From NCBI GenBank assembly GCA_963780395.1, contig CAWABY010000017.1, positions 62,001-126,000 on the forward strand: DNA of 64,000 bases, given 5' to 3'. The notes under the pieces are model-generated. The model searched no databases. It worked only from the letters and a program-made list of their open reading frames with translations, and was not told the origin of the DNA. The DNA is from VGBV01 sp963780395. GTDB lineage: Bacteria > Actinomycetota > Thermoleophilia > Solirubrobacterales > 70-9. Positions 34,075 to 42,950 of the stretch are shown in pieces. The stretch's first letter is position 1. The number at the start of each line of letters is the position of its first letter. Both the position numbers and the translations under genes were made by a program.

Positions 34075-34451
34075 TCGGGAGCGGGAGCGGGCGAGAGGGC
34101 GCGGCGGGCGAGCCGCGCCGCGACCAGCACGGCCACGGCTGCGAACGAGAGCTCCAGCGCACGCTCGCTGACTTCGTTGGCGACGACGACTCCGACCGCG
34201 ACGCCGATCGGAGAGAGCACGCCGATCAGCAGCCCGTCCTTGAGGCGAACGTTGCCGTAGCCCTTCTGGCGCCAGGTGGCGACGATCGCGACCGGGACGA
34301 TGGCGAGCAGCGAGGTGGCCTCGGCCTCGACCTGGGGCTCGTCGAGGAAGATCGCCAGGGCCGGGACGAAGAGGATGCCGCCGCCGACGCCGAGCAATCC
34401 TCCGACCATTCCCCCCAGGAAGCCGAGCAGGGCCGCGAGCACCTCCTCCAT
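34071..34451 (-). CDS. TauE/SafE (DUF81) half-size transporter subunit A
   Basis: 126 residues with about four transmembrane helices. The repeat motif of the TauE/SafE family is at the start: LGFLGGMVGGLLGVGGGILF, then VPALAIFLDEPQVEAEATSL. Full TauE/SafE exporters of organosulfur anions have two such repeats in one chain of about 250 residues. Here the second repeat is on a separate gene just upstream (34480-34839). ATG start 28 nt after that gene. The two products are expected to pair. Confidence 0.82.
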   Translation of the reverse strand: MEEVLAALLGFLGGMVGGLLGVGGGILFVPALAIFLDEPQVEAEATSLLAIVPVAIVATWRQKGYGNVRLKDGLLIGVLSPIGVAVGVVVANEVSERALELSFAAVAVLVAARLARRALSPAPAPD

Positions 34452-34479
34452 CAGCGTTCCCCCCTTGACCGGCGCTGGT

Positions 34480-34839
34480 TCACGGGATGATCAGCTCCAC
34501 GGCGATGATGACGAGCAGGAGCGCGAACAGGCCGGAGATCGCCCGCTCGGGCAGCCGCTGCTGCAGCGCGGTGCCCACCAGCGCCCCGCCGATCGCGGGC
34601 ACTCCGACCAGGGCCGCGTTGCCGACGTCGACGTTGCCGTAGCCGGCACCCTGCAGGGCGACCGCGAAGGCTGCGATGACGATGATCGCGGCCATGCTGG
34701 TGCCGGTGGCCTCGCGCTCCCCGTACCCGAGCCAGACGATCAGCAAGGGCACGATGATGGTGCCGCCCCCGATCCCGAAGAGCCCGCTGAAGGCGCCGGC
34801 GGCGGTGCCGATCGCGGCGAGCTGAAGGGTCCTCCGCAC
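34480..34839 (-). CDS. TauE/SafE (DUF81) half-size transporter subunit B
   Basis: 119 residues, about four membrane helices. The motif AIGTAAGAFSGLFGIGGGTI is followed by VPLLIVWLGYGEREATGTSM, equivalent to but clearly diverged from the neighbouring half-gene. The GTG at 34839 is chosen because the reverse-strand box TAGTAT (34853-34848) lies 8 nt upstream; sequence further upstream belongs to the divergent trehalose-phosphatase gene. First gene of a two-gene unit. Confidence 0.82.
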   Translation of the reverse strand: MRRTLQLAAIGTAAGAFSGLFGIGGGTIIVPLLIVWLGYGEREATGTSMAAIIVIAAFAVALQGAGYGNVDVGNAALVGVPAIGGALVGTALQQRLPERAISGLFALLLVIIAVELIIP

Positions 34840-34846
34840 GGGCGGC

Positions 34847-34853
34847 GATACTA
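34847..34853. promoter_or_regulatory. Overlapping divergent -10 boxes
   Basis: The seven bases GATACTA hold GATACT for the forward gene (7 nt to the ATG at 34860) and, on the other strand, TAGTAT for the reverse gene (8 nt to the GTG at 34839). The two start codons are only 20 bases apart. Confidence 0.6.
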
Positions 34854-34859
34854 GATCAG

Positions 34860-35645
34860 ATGGAGGAGCTGCTCGCCCCACTGCGCCAGGACCCGGGCGC
34901 CGCGGCGATCCTGCTTGACGTCGACGGGACGCTGGCGCCGATCGTCGATCGCCCCGATGACGCGCAGGTGCCGCCCGCCTCGCGCGAGCTGTTGAAGGCC
35001 CTCGCCGCCAAGTACGCCCTCGTCGCGGCGGTCAGCGGCCGTCCCGCGCTCGACGCCCGCCGCGTGGTCGGCCTGGACGAGATCGCCTACTCGGGCAACC
35101 ACGGCTTCGAGCTGCTGCTGCCGGGCGCTGCCGAGCCTCAGCCTGACCCCTCCCTGGACGGGCGCGACGGGGACGCCCGCGCATTCGTCGCCGGGCTCGA
35201 CCAGCGCGACCTGGAGCGGGCCGGGATCCGCATCGAGGACAAGGGTGCGATCGTCGCGCTGCACTGGCGCGGGTCGGAGAACGAGGGCGAGGCCGAGTCG
35301 CTGGCGCGCGAGATCGAGGCCGGCGCTGATTGGAAGGGCCTGGTCGCGCATCGCGGACGCAAGGTGCTGGAGATCCGGCCCGACGTGCCGATCAACAAGG
35401 GGATCGCGGTGGCGGCGCTGATCCCCGCTCGCCCCGTCAAGGCCGCCCTCTACGCCGGGGACGACCGCACCGACGTCGACGCTTTCTCGGCGCTGCGCAC
35501 GCTGCACGAGGACGGTGTGCTCGAGGCCATCGTCTGCATCGCCGTCGCATCCGACGAGGCGCCCCCCGAGGTGTCGGCGTACGCGGACCTGACCGTCGAC
35601 GGGCCGGAGGGCTTCGTCGAGGTGCTGCGGGCGCTGGCGGATTAG
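34860..35645 (+). CDS. otsB: Trehalose-6-phosphate phosphatase
   Basis: 261-residue HAD-superfamily phosphatase releasing trehalose from trehalose-6-phosphate. Motif I is ILLDVDGTLAPIVDRPDDA (both catalytic Asp), motif II AAVSGRPALDARRV, and motif IV GDDRTDVDAFSAL. The family marker YSGNHGFELL is present, as is VLEIRPDVPINKG. No trehalose-phosphate synthase (otsA) is nearby. The ATG follows GATACT by 7 nt. A membrane protein gene begins 6 nt after its stop. Confidence 0.92.
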   Translation: MEELLAPLRQDPGAAAILLDVDGTLAPIVDRPDDAQVPPASRELLKALAAKYALVAAVSGRPALDARRVVGLDEIAYSGNHGFELLLPGAAEPQPDPSLDGRDGDARAFVAGLDQRDLERAGIRIEDKGAIVALHWRGSENEGEAESLAREIEAGADWKGLVAHRGRKVLEIRPDVPINKGIAVAALIPARPVKAALYAGDDRTDVDAFSALRTLHEDGVLEAIVCIAVASDEAPPEVSAYADLTVDGPEGFVEVLRALAD

Positions 35646-35651
35646 GGCGCC

Positions 35652-36194
35652 GTGGCCTTCTGCGACCTGCTGCGGATGACCGTGCTGCTGGCAGCGGGGG
35701 CGGCGACGGCCCTCGCCGCCGTCACCGTGATCGCCGCCGACCGCGACACTGACACCACCACCCTGATCGTCGCCGCCGCCTGGTGGCCTCTCTCGGTCGG
35801 GTTGGGCCTCTACCTGGGCCGGCCGGGGCGCGCTGCCGAGGCGATGCGCCCGCTGCTGGCCGGGGCGAGGATGTCGCCGACGCTGCCCACCGACCGGCCC
35901 GGCCGGGTCGCGGTCGCGCGCCTGTGGCCGCTGGGAGCGTTCGCGCTGATCGCCGGCGCGGCGGGGGTCTTCTACCCCGGCGTCGCGGCGGTCGGCACCG
36001 GGTTCGCGCTGGCCGCGGCGCTGGCGCTGAGGGCCCGCGAGGGTGCGGTGACGGCGATCGAGGAGCGCGACGGGATCCGCTTCTACGTCGAGCCCGGGTC
36101 TGCTTTTCAGCCCGTGGTGCTCGTCCGCACGCCGGGCCTGCGCAGGGACCGGGCCCCGGGCGGCCATCCGCCGCCCCCGCCCAGCGCGGCCTAG
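35652..36194 (+). CDS. Membrane protein, function unknown
   Basis: 180 residues. Hydrophobic segments at about 9-28 (VLLAAGAATALAAVTVIAA), 38-56 (IVAAAWWPLSVGLGLYLG) and 92-130 (two helices, LGAFALIAGAAGVFYPGVAA and the following segment) suggest four membrane spans. A short cytoplasmic or external tail (IEERDGIRFYVEPGSAFQPV) follows, ending in a Pro-rich stretch. GTG start 6 nt after otsB, so it is likely co-transcribed. I recognise no family. Its stop codon overlaps that of the convergent polX. Confidence 0.6.
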   Translation: MAFCDLLRMTVLLAAGAATALAAVTVIAADRDTDTTTLIVAAAWWPLSVGLGLYLGRPGRAAEAMRPLLAGARMSPTLPTDRPGRVAVARLWPLGAFALIAGAAGVFYPGVAAVGTGFALAAALALRAREGAVTAIEERDGIRFYVEPGSAFQPVVLVRTPGLRRDRAPGGHPPPPPSAA

Positions 36195-37957
36195 GCCTTC
36201 GCCTTCGCCTTTTTCGCCCGCTTCCGCAGGGCAGCGAAGGAGCGCCAGGGGCGCGTGTTCGCGACCTGCTCGGCGTTGAGCCACGCGCGGCGCGCGGTGG
36301 CGACCGAGTACTTCATGTTCTCCAGCGTCTCGACGCCGTGGGCGTCGGTGTTGCAGACGATCATCACCCCCGCCTCGGCCGCGAGCCGGGCGTGGTGCTC
36401 GTTCAGGTCACGGCGGTTGGGGTTGCCGTTGATCTCGATCATGGTCCCGTTTGCTGCCGCGGCCTCGGCCACCTTCTCGACGTCGATCGCGTAGGGCTCG
36501 CGCCGCAGCAGCAGCCGCCCGGTGAGGTGCCCGACGCAGTCCACGAGGGGGTGCCCGATCGCCTCCACCACCCGCTCGGTCATCGCCTTCTCGGAGATGT
36601 TGAACGAGGTGTGGACGCTCGCGACGACCCAGTCGAGCTGGGCGAGCAGCTCGTCGGGGTAGTCGAGCTCGCCCTTGGTCCCGATGTTCACCTCGGACCC
36701 CGCAAGCAACCGGAACCCCTTCGGCGCCGACTCGTTCCACTTCGCGACCTCCTTGATCCGCTTCGCCAGCGCCTTGGCGTCGACGTGGTCGCCGAAGCCG
36801 TGGCTGGCCGAGTGGTCGGTGATCGCGAGGTAGGCGTAGCCACGCGCCCGCGCCGCATCGGCCATCTGGGGCAGCGTGTTCCGCCCGTCGGAGAGCGTGG
36901 TGTGCGAATGAAGGTCACCTCGGATGTCGGCGAGCGTCACCAGCTCGGGCAGCTCGCCAGAGTCTGCGGCCTCGATCTCGCCGCGGCCCTGGCGCAGCTC
37001 GGGCTCGATGTACGGCAGACCGAGGAGCTTGTAGACGCCGGCCTCGTCCTCGAAGCGATGGACCTTGGCCTTCTTGCCCTTCTTCGGCTCCGTCTCGGTT
37101 ACGCCATGCTCGGAGACGGAGTAGCCGTGCTTCAGCGCGCGCTCGCGAAGCTCGACGTTGTGCTCCATCGAGCCCGTGAAGTGCTGCAGCAGGTTCCCGA
37201 ACGTCTCCGGGGGCGTGATCCGCACGTCGACCTTCAGCCCCGCGTGGGTCAGCACGCTGGTGCCCTTGTCGCCCCCGGAGCTGGCCTGCGCGACGAGCTC
37301 GTGCTCGGCGAGAGCCTTCCCCAGAGCCGCCGGGTCCTCGCTCGTCGCGATCATGTCGATGTCCTTGCAGGTCTCGGCCCAGCGGCGAGCCGAGCCGGTC
37401 ACCTCGACCCTGCCCGCGGAGGGCAGGGCCTCGATCGCGGCCTTCAGCTCCTCCGCCACCGGTAGGACCTTGGAGAGCAGGCGGCGCTCGGATTCGTCTC
37501 CCGCGTCCGGCAGGTTCTCGAGCTCCGCCAGCACGCGCTCCTCGACCTTGATCCCGAAGCCCTTCATCTCCCTGATCTGCTCCTGCTCGGCCGCGGCGCG
37601 CAGACTCTCGAGGTCCGTGACGCCGAGCTCGTCGTAGAGGCGGCGGATCTTTTTCGCGCCGAGCCCCGGGACCCGCGTCACCTCGACCAGGGAGGCGGGG
37701 ATCGTCTCTTTCAGCTTGTCGGCCGCGGGGATGCTCCCGGTCTCGATCAGCGCTTCAACCTTGACTGCGAGCGTCTTGCCGAACCCCGGCAGCTCGGTCA
37801 GCCGTCCCTCCGCCGAGAGCTGCTCGAGCGAAACGGGGCTGTCGGCGGCGACCTTCGCGGCGTCCTTGTAGGCACCCACGCGGAAGCGGTCGGCGCCGTC
37901 AAGCTCATAGAGGGTGCCCAGCTCTCGCAGGGCGGCGGCGATCTCGGCGTTGCGCAT
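36191..37957 (-). CDS. polX: DNA polymerase X family protein with PHP domain
   Basis: 588 residues. N-terminal 8-kDa-like helix-hairpin-helix region (YELDGADRFRVGAYKDAAKV, LTELPGFGKTLAVKVEAL, VPGLGAKKIRRLYDEL). The polymerase palm follows with VTGSARRWAETCKDIDMIA (two Asp) and LKVDVRI (third Asp). The C-terminal PHP domain has DLHSHTTLSDGRN, AITDHSASHG and the late VCNTDAHG. Bacterial PolX proteins do gap filling with 3'-5' exonuclease activity from PHP. The C-terminus is Lys/Ala-rich (RKRAKKAKAKA). ATG start 6 nt after TAGGTT (37969-37964). Confidence 0.92.
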   Translation of the reverse strand: MRNAEIAAALRELGTLYELDGADRFRVGAYKDAAKVAADSPVSLEQLSAEGRLTELPGFGKTLAVKVEALIETGSIPAADKLKETIPASLVEVTRVPGLGAKKIRRLYDELGVTDLESLRAAAEQEQIREMKGFGIKVEERVLAELENLPDAGDESERRLLSKVLPVAEELKAAIEALPSAGRVEVTGSARRWAETCKDIDMIATSEDPAALGKALAEHELVAQASSGGDKGTSVLTHAGLKVDVRITPPETFGNLLQHFTGSMEHNVELRERALKHGYSVSEHGVTETEPKKGKKAKVHRFEDEAGVYKLLGLPYIEPELRQGRGEIEAADSGELPELVTLADIRGDLHSHTTLSDGRNTLPQMADAARARGYAYLAITDHSASHGFGDHVDAKALAKRIKEVAKWNESAPKGFRLLAGSEVNIGTKGELDYPDELLAQLDWVVASVHTSFNISEKAMTERVVEAIGHPLVDCVGHLTGRLLLRREPYAIDVEKVAEAAAANGTMIEINGNPNRRDLNEHHARLAAEAGVMIVCNTDAHGVETLENMKYSVATARRAWLNAEQVANTRPWRSFAALRKRAKKAKAKA

Positions 37958-38016
37958 GCCCCAAACCTAGCGTCGCGCCGAGGGCGTTTCCCCGTCCCTG
38001 CGACTAGCATCCGCGC

Positions 38017-38751
38017 GTGCCTGAGCCCTCCGAGCAGGACGCCCCCCGGCCCGGCGTCTGGGTGATCCTGCCCACCTATAACGAGGCCGAAAACCTCGAG
38101 CGGCTTGTCGCCGCCATCCGCGAGCGGCTGCCCGAAGTGAGCCGGGTGCTGGTGGTGGACGACAACTCCCCCGACGGCACGGGCGAAATCGCGGACCGCC
38201 TCGCCGCCGAGCACCCGAACGTGGAGGTGCTGCACCGGGCGCGGAAGCAGGGCCTCGGCCCCGCCTACATCGCGGGCTTTGGACAGGCGCTCGCAGGCGG
38301 CGCCGAGCTGATCGTGGAGATGGACGCCGACTTCTCGCACGACCCGGCCTACCTGCCGCAGCTGCTGCGCGCCGCCGAGGACGCCGACCTGGTGATCGGG
38401 TCGCGCTACGTCCCCGGTGGGGGCGTGACGGAGTGGGGCCCGCTCCGCCGCTTCATCAGCCGCGGCGGCAGCGCCTACGCGCGCACCGCGCTCGGGCTCG
38501 ACGTCCGCGACCTCACCGGCGGCTTCAAGGTGATCCGCCGCGAGGTGCTGGAGACGATCGACCTCGACGCGATCGACTCGCTCGGATACGCCTTCCAGGT
38601 TGAGGTCACCTACCGGGCGATCAGGGCGGGCTTCCGGGTGGTCGAGATCCCTATCGTCTTCCGCGACCGCCGCGAGGGCAGTTCGAAGATGACCAAGGCG
38701 ATCGTGGCCGAGGCGATGTGGCGGGTGCCGGCGATGCGGCTGCGCCGCTGA
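38017..38751 (+). CDS. Polyprenol-phosphate mannosyltransferase (DPM1/Ppm1-like)
   Basis: 244-residue GT2 family glycosyltransferase transferring a sugar from a nucleotide sugar to polyprenol phosphate. It has VWVILPTYNEAENLERLVAA, the VDDNSPDGTGEIAD loop and the DAD-type metal motif EMDADFSHDPAYLPQLL. GSRYVPGGGVTEWGPLRRFISRG precedes the acceptor motif DLTGGFKVIRREVLE. It lacks membrane helices, as in Ppm1-type catalytic domains. Mannose donors of this kind feed protein and lipoglycan mannosylation at the membrane. GTG start 6 nt after TAGCAT (38005-38010). Confidence 0.88.
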   Translation: MPEPSEQDAPRPGVWVILPTYNEAENLERLVAAIRERLPEVSRVLVVDDNSPDGTGEIADRLAAEHPNVEVLHRARKQGLGPAYIAGFGQALAGGAELIVEMDADFSHDPAYLPQLLRAAEDADLVIGSRYVPGGGVTEWGPLRRFISRGGSAYARTALGLDVRDLTGGFKVIRREVLETIDLDAIDSLGYAFQVEVTYRAIRAGFRVVEIPIVFRDRREGSSKMTKAIVAEAMWRVPAMRLRR

Positions 38752-38766
38752 CTACGCTTCAGTTTG

Positions 38767-38772
38767 TATAGT
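38767..38772 (+). promoter_or_regulatory. -10 box of the thioredoxin gene
   Basis: TATAGT, giving a leader of about 37 nt that contains the ribosome-binding site GAGGAG near 38804. No clear -35 hexamer. Confidence 0.5.
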
Positions 38773-38815
38773 AAGAGACGGATTCAGAAGCCTTAACGAC
38801 GACGAGGAGACCAAA

Positions 38816-39142
38816 GTGCCGGGCAAGCTCACCGATGTGACCGACGCCAACTTCCAGTCCGACGTGCTCGACGCCGACGGGCCGGTGCTGGTCGACTTCT
38901 GGGCTCCCTGGTGCGGTCCCTGCCGCGTCGTCCACCCGGTGCTGGAGGAGATGGACGCCGAGCGCGACGACCTCTCGATCGTCAGCCTCAACGTCGACGA
39001 CAACCAGCAGACCGCCGCCAAGTACGAGGTCCTCTCGATCCCGACGATGATCCTGTTCAAGGACGGCGAGCCCGCCAAGCGCATCGTCGGCGCGATGCCC
39101 AAGGCCCGCCTCGAGGCCGAGCTGGAACCTTCGCTGGCGTAG
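38816..39142 (+). CDS. trxA: Thioredoxin
   Basis: 108-residue disulfide reductase with the active site WCGPC at 32-36 and the cis-proline segment SIPTMILFKDG. The usual thioredoxin core (VLVDFWAP, LNVDDNQQTAAKYEV) is intact. The GTG start has a GAGGAG ribosome-binding site 7-8 nt upstream, so this gene uses a leader, unlike most neighbours. No thioredoxin reductase is in the window. Confidence 0.95.
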   Translation: MPGKLTDVTDANFQSDVLDADGPVLVDFWAPWCGPCRVVHPVLEEMDAERDDLSIVSLNVDDNQQTAAKYEVLSIPTMILFKDGEPAKRIVGAMPKARLEAELEPSLA

Positions 39143-39152
39143 GCCCCGCCGG

Positions 39153-39614
39153 CTAGAGGACCTGGGCGTCGGCGAAGCCGGCCAGCAGCACCGAGAAGCC
39201 GGCGATCTCGGCGACCACCAGCGACCAGAAGAAGACGCCCGTTCCCCTCACCGGGTCGCGGATCTGGTTGTCGGTGTCGCGCCTGGCTCCGTGCCAGATG
39301 TAGGAGCCGACCGCCGCCAGGAAGTAGAAGATGACGACGAAGGCGGCGATCGAGTCCACCGTCTCGCTCCAGCCGCTGAGCTCGACGAAGACCGCGATCA
39401 GCAGGGTGGCGAAGGAATAGAGCAGCGCGGCGCGGTGGGCGGTGTCCACGTAGGGGTGCGCGAGGCCGTCGGGGCTCGAGGCCATCTGGCGGTACTTCCA
39501 CACGCCCAACACCAGGGCGAGGAGAAAGATGAGGCCGGCGGCGAGCAGAACGGCCTTGGTGTCGGCGGCCAGCTCGAAAGCGCCGGCCTCGGACTCCGGC
39601 TCCAGCGGCGTCAC
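39153..39614 (-). CDS. Four-helix membrane protein, function unknown
   Basis: 153 residues with four hydrophobic spans at about 20-38 (AVLLAAGLIFLLALVLGVW), 64-80 (ALLYSFATLLIAVFVEL), 87-107 (AAFVVIFYFLAAVGSYIW) and 127-147 (FFWSLVVAEIAGFSVLLAGF). A short loop DTDNQIRDPVRG separates the last two. I recognise no family. The ATG overlaps the ileS stop codon (ATGA), so it is expressed with ileS. Confidence 0.65.
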   Translation of the reverse strand: MTPLEPESEAGAFELAADTKAVLLAAGLIFLLALVLGVWKYRQMASSPDGLAHPYVDTAHRAALLYSFATLLIAVFVELSGWSETVDSIAAFVVIFYFLAAVGSYIWHGARRDTDNQIRDPVRGTGVFFWSLVVAEIAGFSVLLAGFADAQVL

Positions 39615-42600
39615 TCGAAGTCCTCGGGCCCGAACTCCGCCTGCTCGTCGGTGCGGGCGACCGAGATCAGCAGCTCGCGGCCGTCGATGGTCGCGCCCTC
39701 GCTGCCGCCGTCGTCGGAGTAGGAGACCGAGAGCGCGAGCGTCTCCTCGGAGACGTAGCTCTCGTGCTGGCGGGCGGCGTCGAGCAATTCGGAGTCGCCC
39801 GCGAGCTCCAGGGTGATCCGGTCGGTGACCTCGAGGCCGGCCTTCTTCCGGGCCGCCTGCACGGCGTGCACGATCTCGCGGGCCCAGCCCTCGGTCTGCA
39901 GCTCGTCGTCGAGCTCGAGCGAGAGGCCGACGGCGTGCCCGGCTTCGGCCTCGACCTGGTAGCCCTCGAGCGGCTCCATCACCAGGCTGATCTCGTCGGC
40001 GCTGAGGGTGTGGTCGTGGCCGTCGATCGAGATCCCGACCTCGCCGCCGCCCTCGATCACCCTGGCCACGGCCGCGGCGTCCAGGGCCTCGACCGCAGCG
40101 GCTACCTGGGGCATGTCCTTTCCGAATCGCGGTCCCAGCGCCCGGAAGTTGGCCTTGGCCCGATAGGCGACGAGCTCGGATCGCTCGTGCACGAACTCGA
40201 GCTCCTTCACGTTCAGCTCGGAGGTGACGAGGCCCGCCAGCTCCTCGATCCCCTCCCGCTCCGAGTCCGAAGCGACGATCACCGCGCGCCGCAGGGGCTG
40301 GCGCACCTTGACCTTCGCGTGCGAGCGGGCGGCGCGGCCGAGCTCGACCGTGCGGCGCACCACGTCCATCTGCGCCTCGAGCTCCTCGTCGATCCGATCG
40401 GGATCGGGCTCGGGGAAGTCGCAGAGGTGGACCGAGTCGGGCTGGTCGAAGAAGCTCTCGTCGGCCCCGCCGACGAGGTTGCCGTAGATCTCATCGGCGA
40501 GGAACGGGATGAAGGGCGCGAGCAGCTTCGAGAGCTCGATCAGGCAGATGCGCAGGGTGGCGAAGGCGAACATGTCGCCCTCCCAGAAGCGGCGGCGTCC
40601 CAGGCGCACGTACCAGTTGGAGAGCTCGTCTACGAACTCCGCGATCGCGTGGCCGGCGCTGGTCGCGTCGAACTCCTCCATGTGGCCACGGACGGTCCCG
40701 ATCAGGCCCTGCAGGCGCGAGAGCGCCCATCGGTCGAGCTCGTCGGAGTGCGGCCGCGGCTCGAAGGCCGTGTTGCGGAGGCTGGCGCCGGGCGCGAAGT
40801 CCTCGGGACCGAGGTCCAGGCTGGGCTCGTCGTACATCGACTCCGGATCGACCTCGGGCGTGGTCGTGTTGGCGTAGAGCACCCAGAACGAGTAGGTGTT
40901 CCAGAGGGTCAGCAGGAACTGCCGCACCGACTCGCCGACGGTTTCGACGTCGAAGCGATAGCCGTTCCAGGGCTGCTGCGAGGCGAAGTAGTACCAGCGG
41001 AAGGCGTCCGCACCGTGGCGGTCGATCACCTCCCAGGGATCGACGACGTTGCCGCGGCTCTTCGACATCTTCTGGCCCTCGGGGTCCAGGATGAGGCCCA
41101 GGCAGACGCAGTTGCGGAAGCTCGATGCGTCGAACAGAAGAACTGATTCGGCCAGCAGCGTGTAGAACCAGCCGCGGGTCTGGTCGATCGCCTCGCAGAT
41201 GTAGTCCGCGGGGAAGCGCTCGGCGAAGAGCTCCTGGTTCTCGAACGGGTAGTGGAACTGGGCCCAGGGCATCGAGCCCGAGTCGAACCAGGTGTCGATC
41301 ACCGCCTTGTCGCGACGCATCTCGCCCCCGCACGATTCGCAGGGCAGCACGACCTCGTCGATGAAGGGCCGGTGCAGGTCGTCGGGGACCGTGGCCCCGC
41401 GCGAGCTCAGGTCCTCGACGGACCCGGCGCAGAAGCTTCCTTCGCAATCGGGAGACTCGCACTCCCAGATCGGCAGCGGGGTGCCCCAGTAGCGGTCGCG
41501 GCTGAGCGCCCAGTCGACGTTGTTCTCGAGCCACTGGCCGAAGCGGCCGTGCTTGATGTGCTCGGGGTGCCAGCCGATCTGCTCGTTCGCCGCCAGCATC
41601 CGGTCCTTGACCTGGGTGGTGGCCACGTACCAACTCGACTTCGCGTAGTAGAGCAACGGCGTGTCGCAGCGCCAGCAGTGCGGATAGCTGTGCAGGTAGG
41701 ACTCGGCCCGCAGCAGCCTGCCCTTGGCCTCGAGCGCCTTGACGATGTCGGGATCCGCCTCCTTGACCGAGCGGCCCGCGAAGTCGGTGATGCGCTCGTC
41801 GAAGGTGCCGTCGAGCCGAACGGGGTTCTGGAGCGTGATCCCGTACTGCTCGCCGAGCCGGAAGTCGTCCTCGCCGAACGCGATCGCCGTGTGGACCAGC
41901 CCGGTGCCCTCGTCGGTGCTGACGAAGTCGGCGAGCAGCACCGTGTGGCCCTTGGGGCCGTAGTCGGTGATGTAGGTGAAGGGCGGTTCGTAGGTGGTAC
42001 CCGCCAGCGCCTCCCCGGGGAAGTGAGCGAGCACCTCGGCCTCCTCGCCGAGAACGGCCTCAACTCGGTCGCGGGCCAGCACGAATACCTCGTCCCCGTA
42101 CCGGGCCCGCACGTATTCGATCTCGGGGCCCGCTGCGACGGCGGCGTTGGTGATCAGCGTCCAGGGGGTGGTGGTCCAGACGAGAAGCTGGTCGCCGGCC
42201 TGGAGCGGGCTCTCGGGAATCTCGTCGTTCGGGGTCGGCTCGCCGATGGGCAGCTTCAGATAGACGGATGGGTCCTCGACGTCGTGGTAGCCCGACGCCA
42301 CCTCGTGCGAGGAGAGCGCGGTGCCGCAGCGGGGGCAGTAGGGCACGACCTTGTGACCCTCGTACAGCCGCCCGTCGTCCCAGATCCGGCGCAGCGCCCA
42401 CCAGACCGACTCGATGTAGTCGTTGTCCATGGTCACGTAGGGGTCGTCCATGTCGATCCAGACGCCGATCCGCTCGCTGAAACGCTTCCACTCCTCGACG
42501 TAGCGGAAGACGGACTCGCGGCACTTGGCGTTGAACTCGGCGATCCCGTACTCCTCGATCTCGGCTTTGTTCGCGAGGCCGAGCTCCTTCTCGATCTCCA

Positions 42601-42886
42601 GCTCGACCGGAAGGCCGTGGCAGTCCCAGCCGCCCTTGCGCGGCACCCGCTCGCCGCTCATCGCGTGGAAGCGCGGGTAGATGTCCTTGAAGATCCGCGA
42701 GAGCACGTGGTGTGATCCGGGCTTGCCGTTGGCCGTGGGCGGGCCCTCGTAGAAGCTCCACAGCGGCGCGCCCTCGCGCTGGCTCACCTGGCGCGCGAAC
42801 ACGTCGCCCTGGCGCCATCGCTCCAGCACCCGCTGCTCGAGCTCGGGGAAGGACTGCTTTGGATCCGCTTCGCGAAAACCCGCCAT
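39611..42886 (-). CDS. ileS: Isoleucyl-tRNA synthetase
   Basis: 1091 residues, class I synthetase. The first signature region reads YEGPPTANGKPGSHHVLSR, so the canonical HIGH tetrad appears as GSHH. It is followed by GWDCHGLPVELEIEKELG, which is typical of the IleS2 (eukaryote-like, often mupirocin-tolerant) clade. The CP1 editing domain lies around 190-400. RGWFYTLLAES and the KMSKSRGNVVDPWE motif are intact. The anticodon-binding domain and a long C-terminal domain complete it. The ATG is 9 nt after TAGAAT (42901-42896). There is no T-box leader, as the promoter abuts the start codon. Confidence 0.95.
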   Translation of the reverse strand: MAGFREADPKQSFPELEQRVLERWRQGDVFARQVSQREGAPLWSFYEGPPTANGKPGSHHVLSRIFKDIYPRFHAMSGERVPRKGGWDCHGLPVELEIEKELGLANKAEIEEYGIAEFNAKCRESVFRYVEEWKRFSERIGVWIDMDDPYVTMDNDYIESVWWALRRIWDDGRLYEGHKVVPYCPRCGTALSSHEVASGYHDVEDPSVYLKLPIGEPTPNDEIPESPLQAGDQLLVWTTTPWTLITNAAVAAGPEIEYVRARYGDEVFVLARDRVEAVLGEEAEVLAHFPGEALAGTTYEPPFTYITDYGPKGHTVLLADFVSTDEGTGLVHTAIAFGEDDFRLGEQYGITLQNPVRLDGTFDERITDFAGRSVKEADPDIVKALEAKGRLLRAESYLHSYPHCWRCDTPLLYYAKSSWYVATTQVKDRMLAANEQIGWHPEHIKHGRFGQWLENNVDWALSRDRYWGTPLPIWECESPDCEGSFCAGSVEDLSSRGATVPDDLHRPFIDEVVLPCESCGGEMRRDKAVIDTWFDSGSMPWAQFHYPFENQELFAERFPADYICEAIDQTRGWFYTLLAESVLLFDASSFRNCVCLGLILDPEGQKMSKSRGNVVDPWEVIDRHGADAFRWYYFASQQPWNGYRFDVETVGESVRQFLLTLWNTYSFWVLYANTTTPEVDPESMYDEPSLDLGPEDFAPGASLRNTAFEPRPHSDELDRWALSRLQGLIGTVRGHMEEFDATSAGHAIAEFVDELSNWYVRLGRRRFWEGDMFAFATLRICLIELSKLLAPFIPFLADEIYGNLVGGADESFFDQPDSVHLCDFPEPDPDRIDEELEAQMDVVRRTVELGRAARSHAKVKVRQPLRRAVIVASDSEREGIEELAGLVTSELNVKELEFVHERSELVAYRAKANFRALGPRFGKDMPQVAAAVEALDAAAVARVIEGGGEVGISIDGHDHTLSADEISLVMEPLEGYQVEAEAGHAVGLSLELDDELQTEGWAREIVHAVQAARKKAGLEVTDRITLELAGDSELLDAARQHESYVSEETLALSVSYSDDGGSEGATIDGRELLISVARTDEQAEFGPEDFE

Positions 42887-42950
42887 CAGCGGGCGATTCT
42901 ACGAGCGACCCCGCACAACGGCGCCTCCTCCGCTTCGCGTCCGGCGGCGC

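Noticed and set aside
42887..42950. T-box leader expected upstream of an actinobacterial ileS
   Set aside because: Only about 64 bases separate ileS from the next gene, and a TAGAAT box sits 9 nt from the ATG; no T-box sequence or specifier stem is visible.
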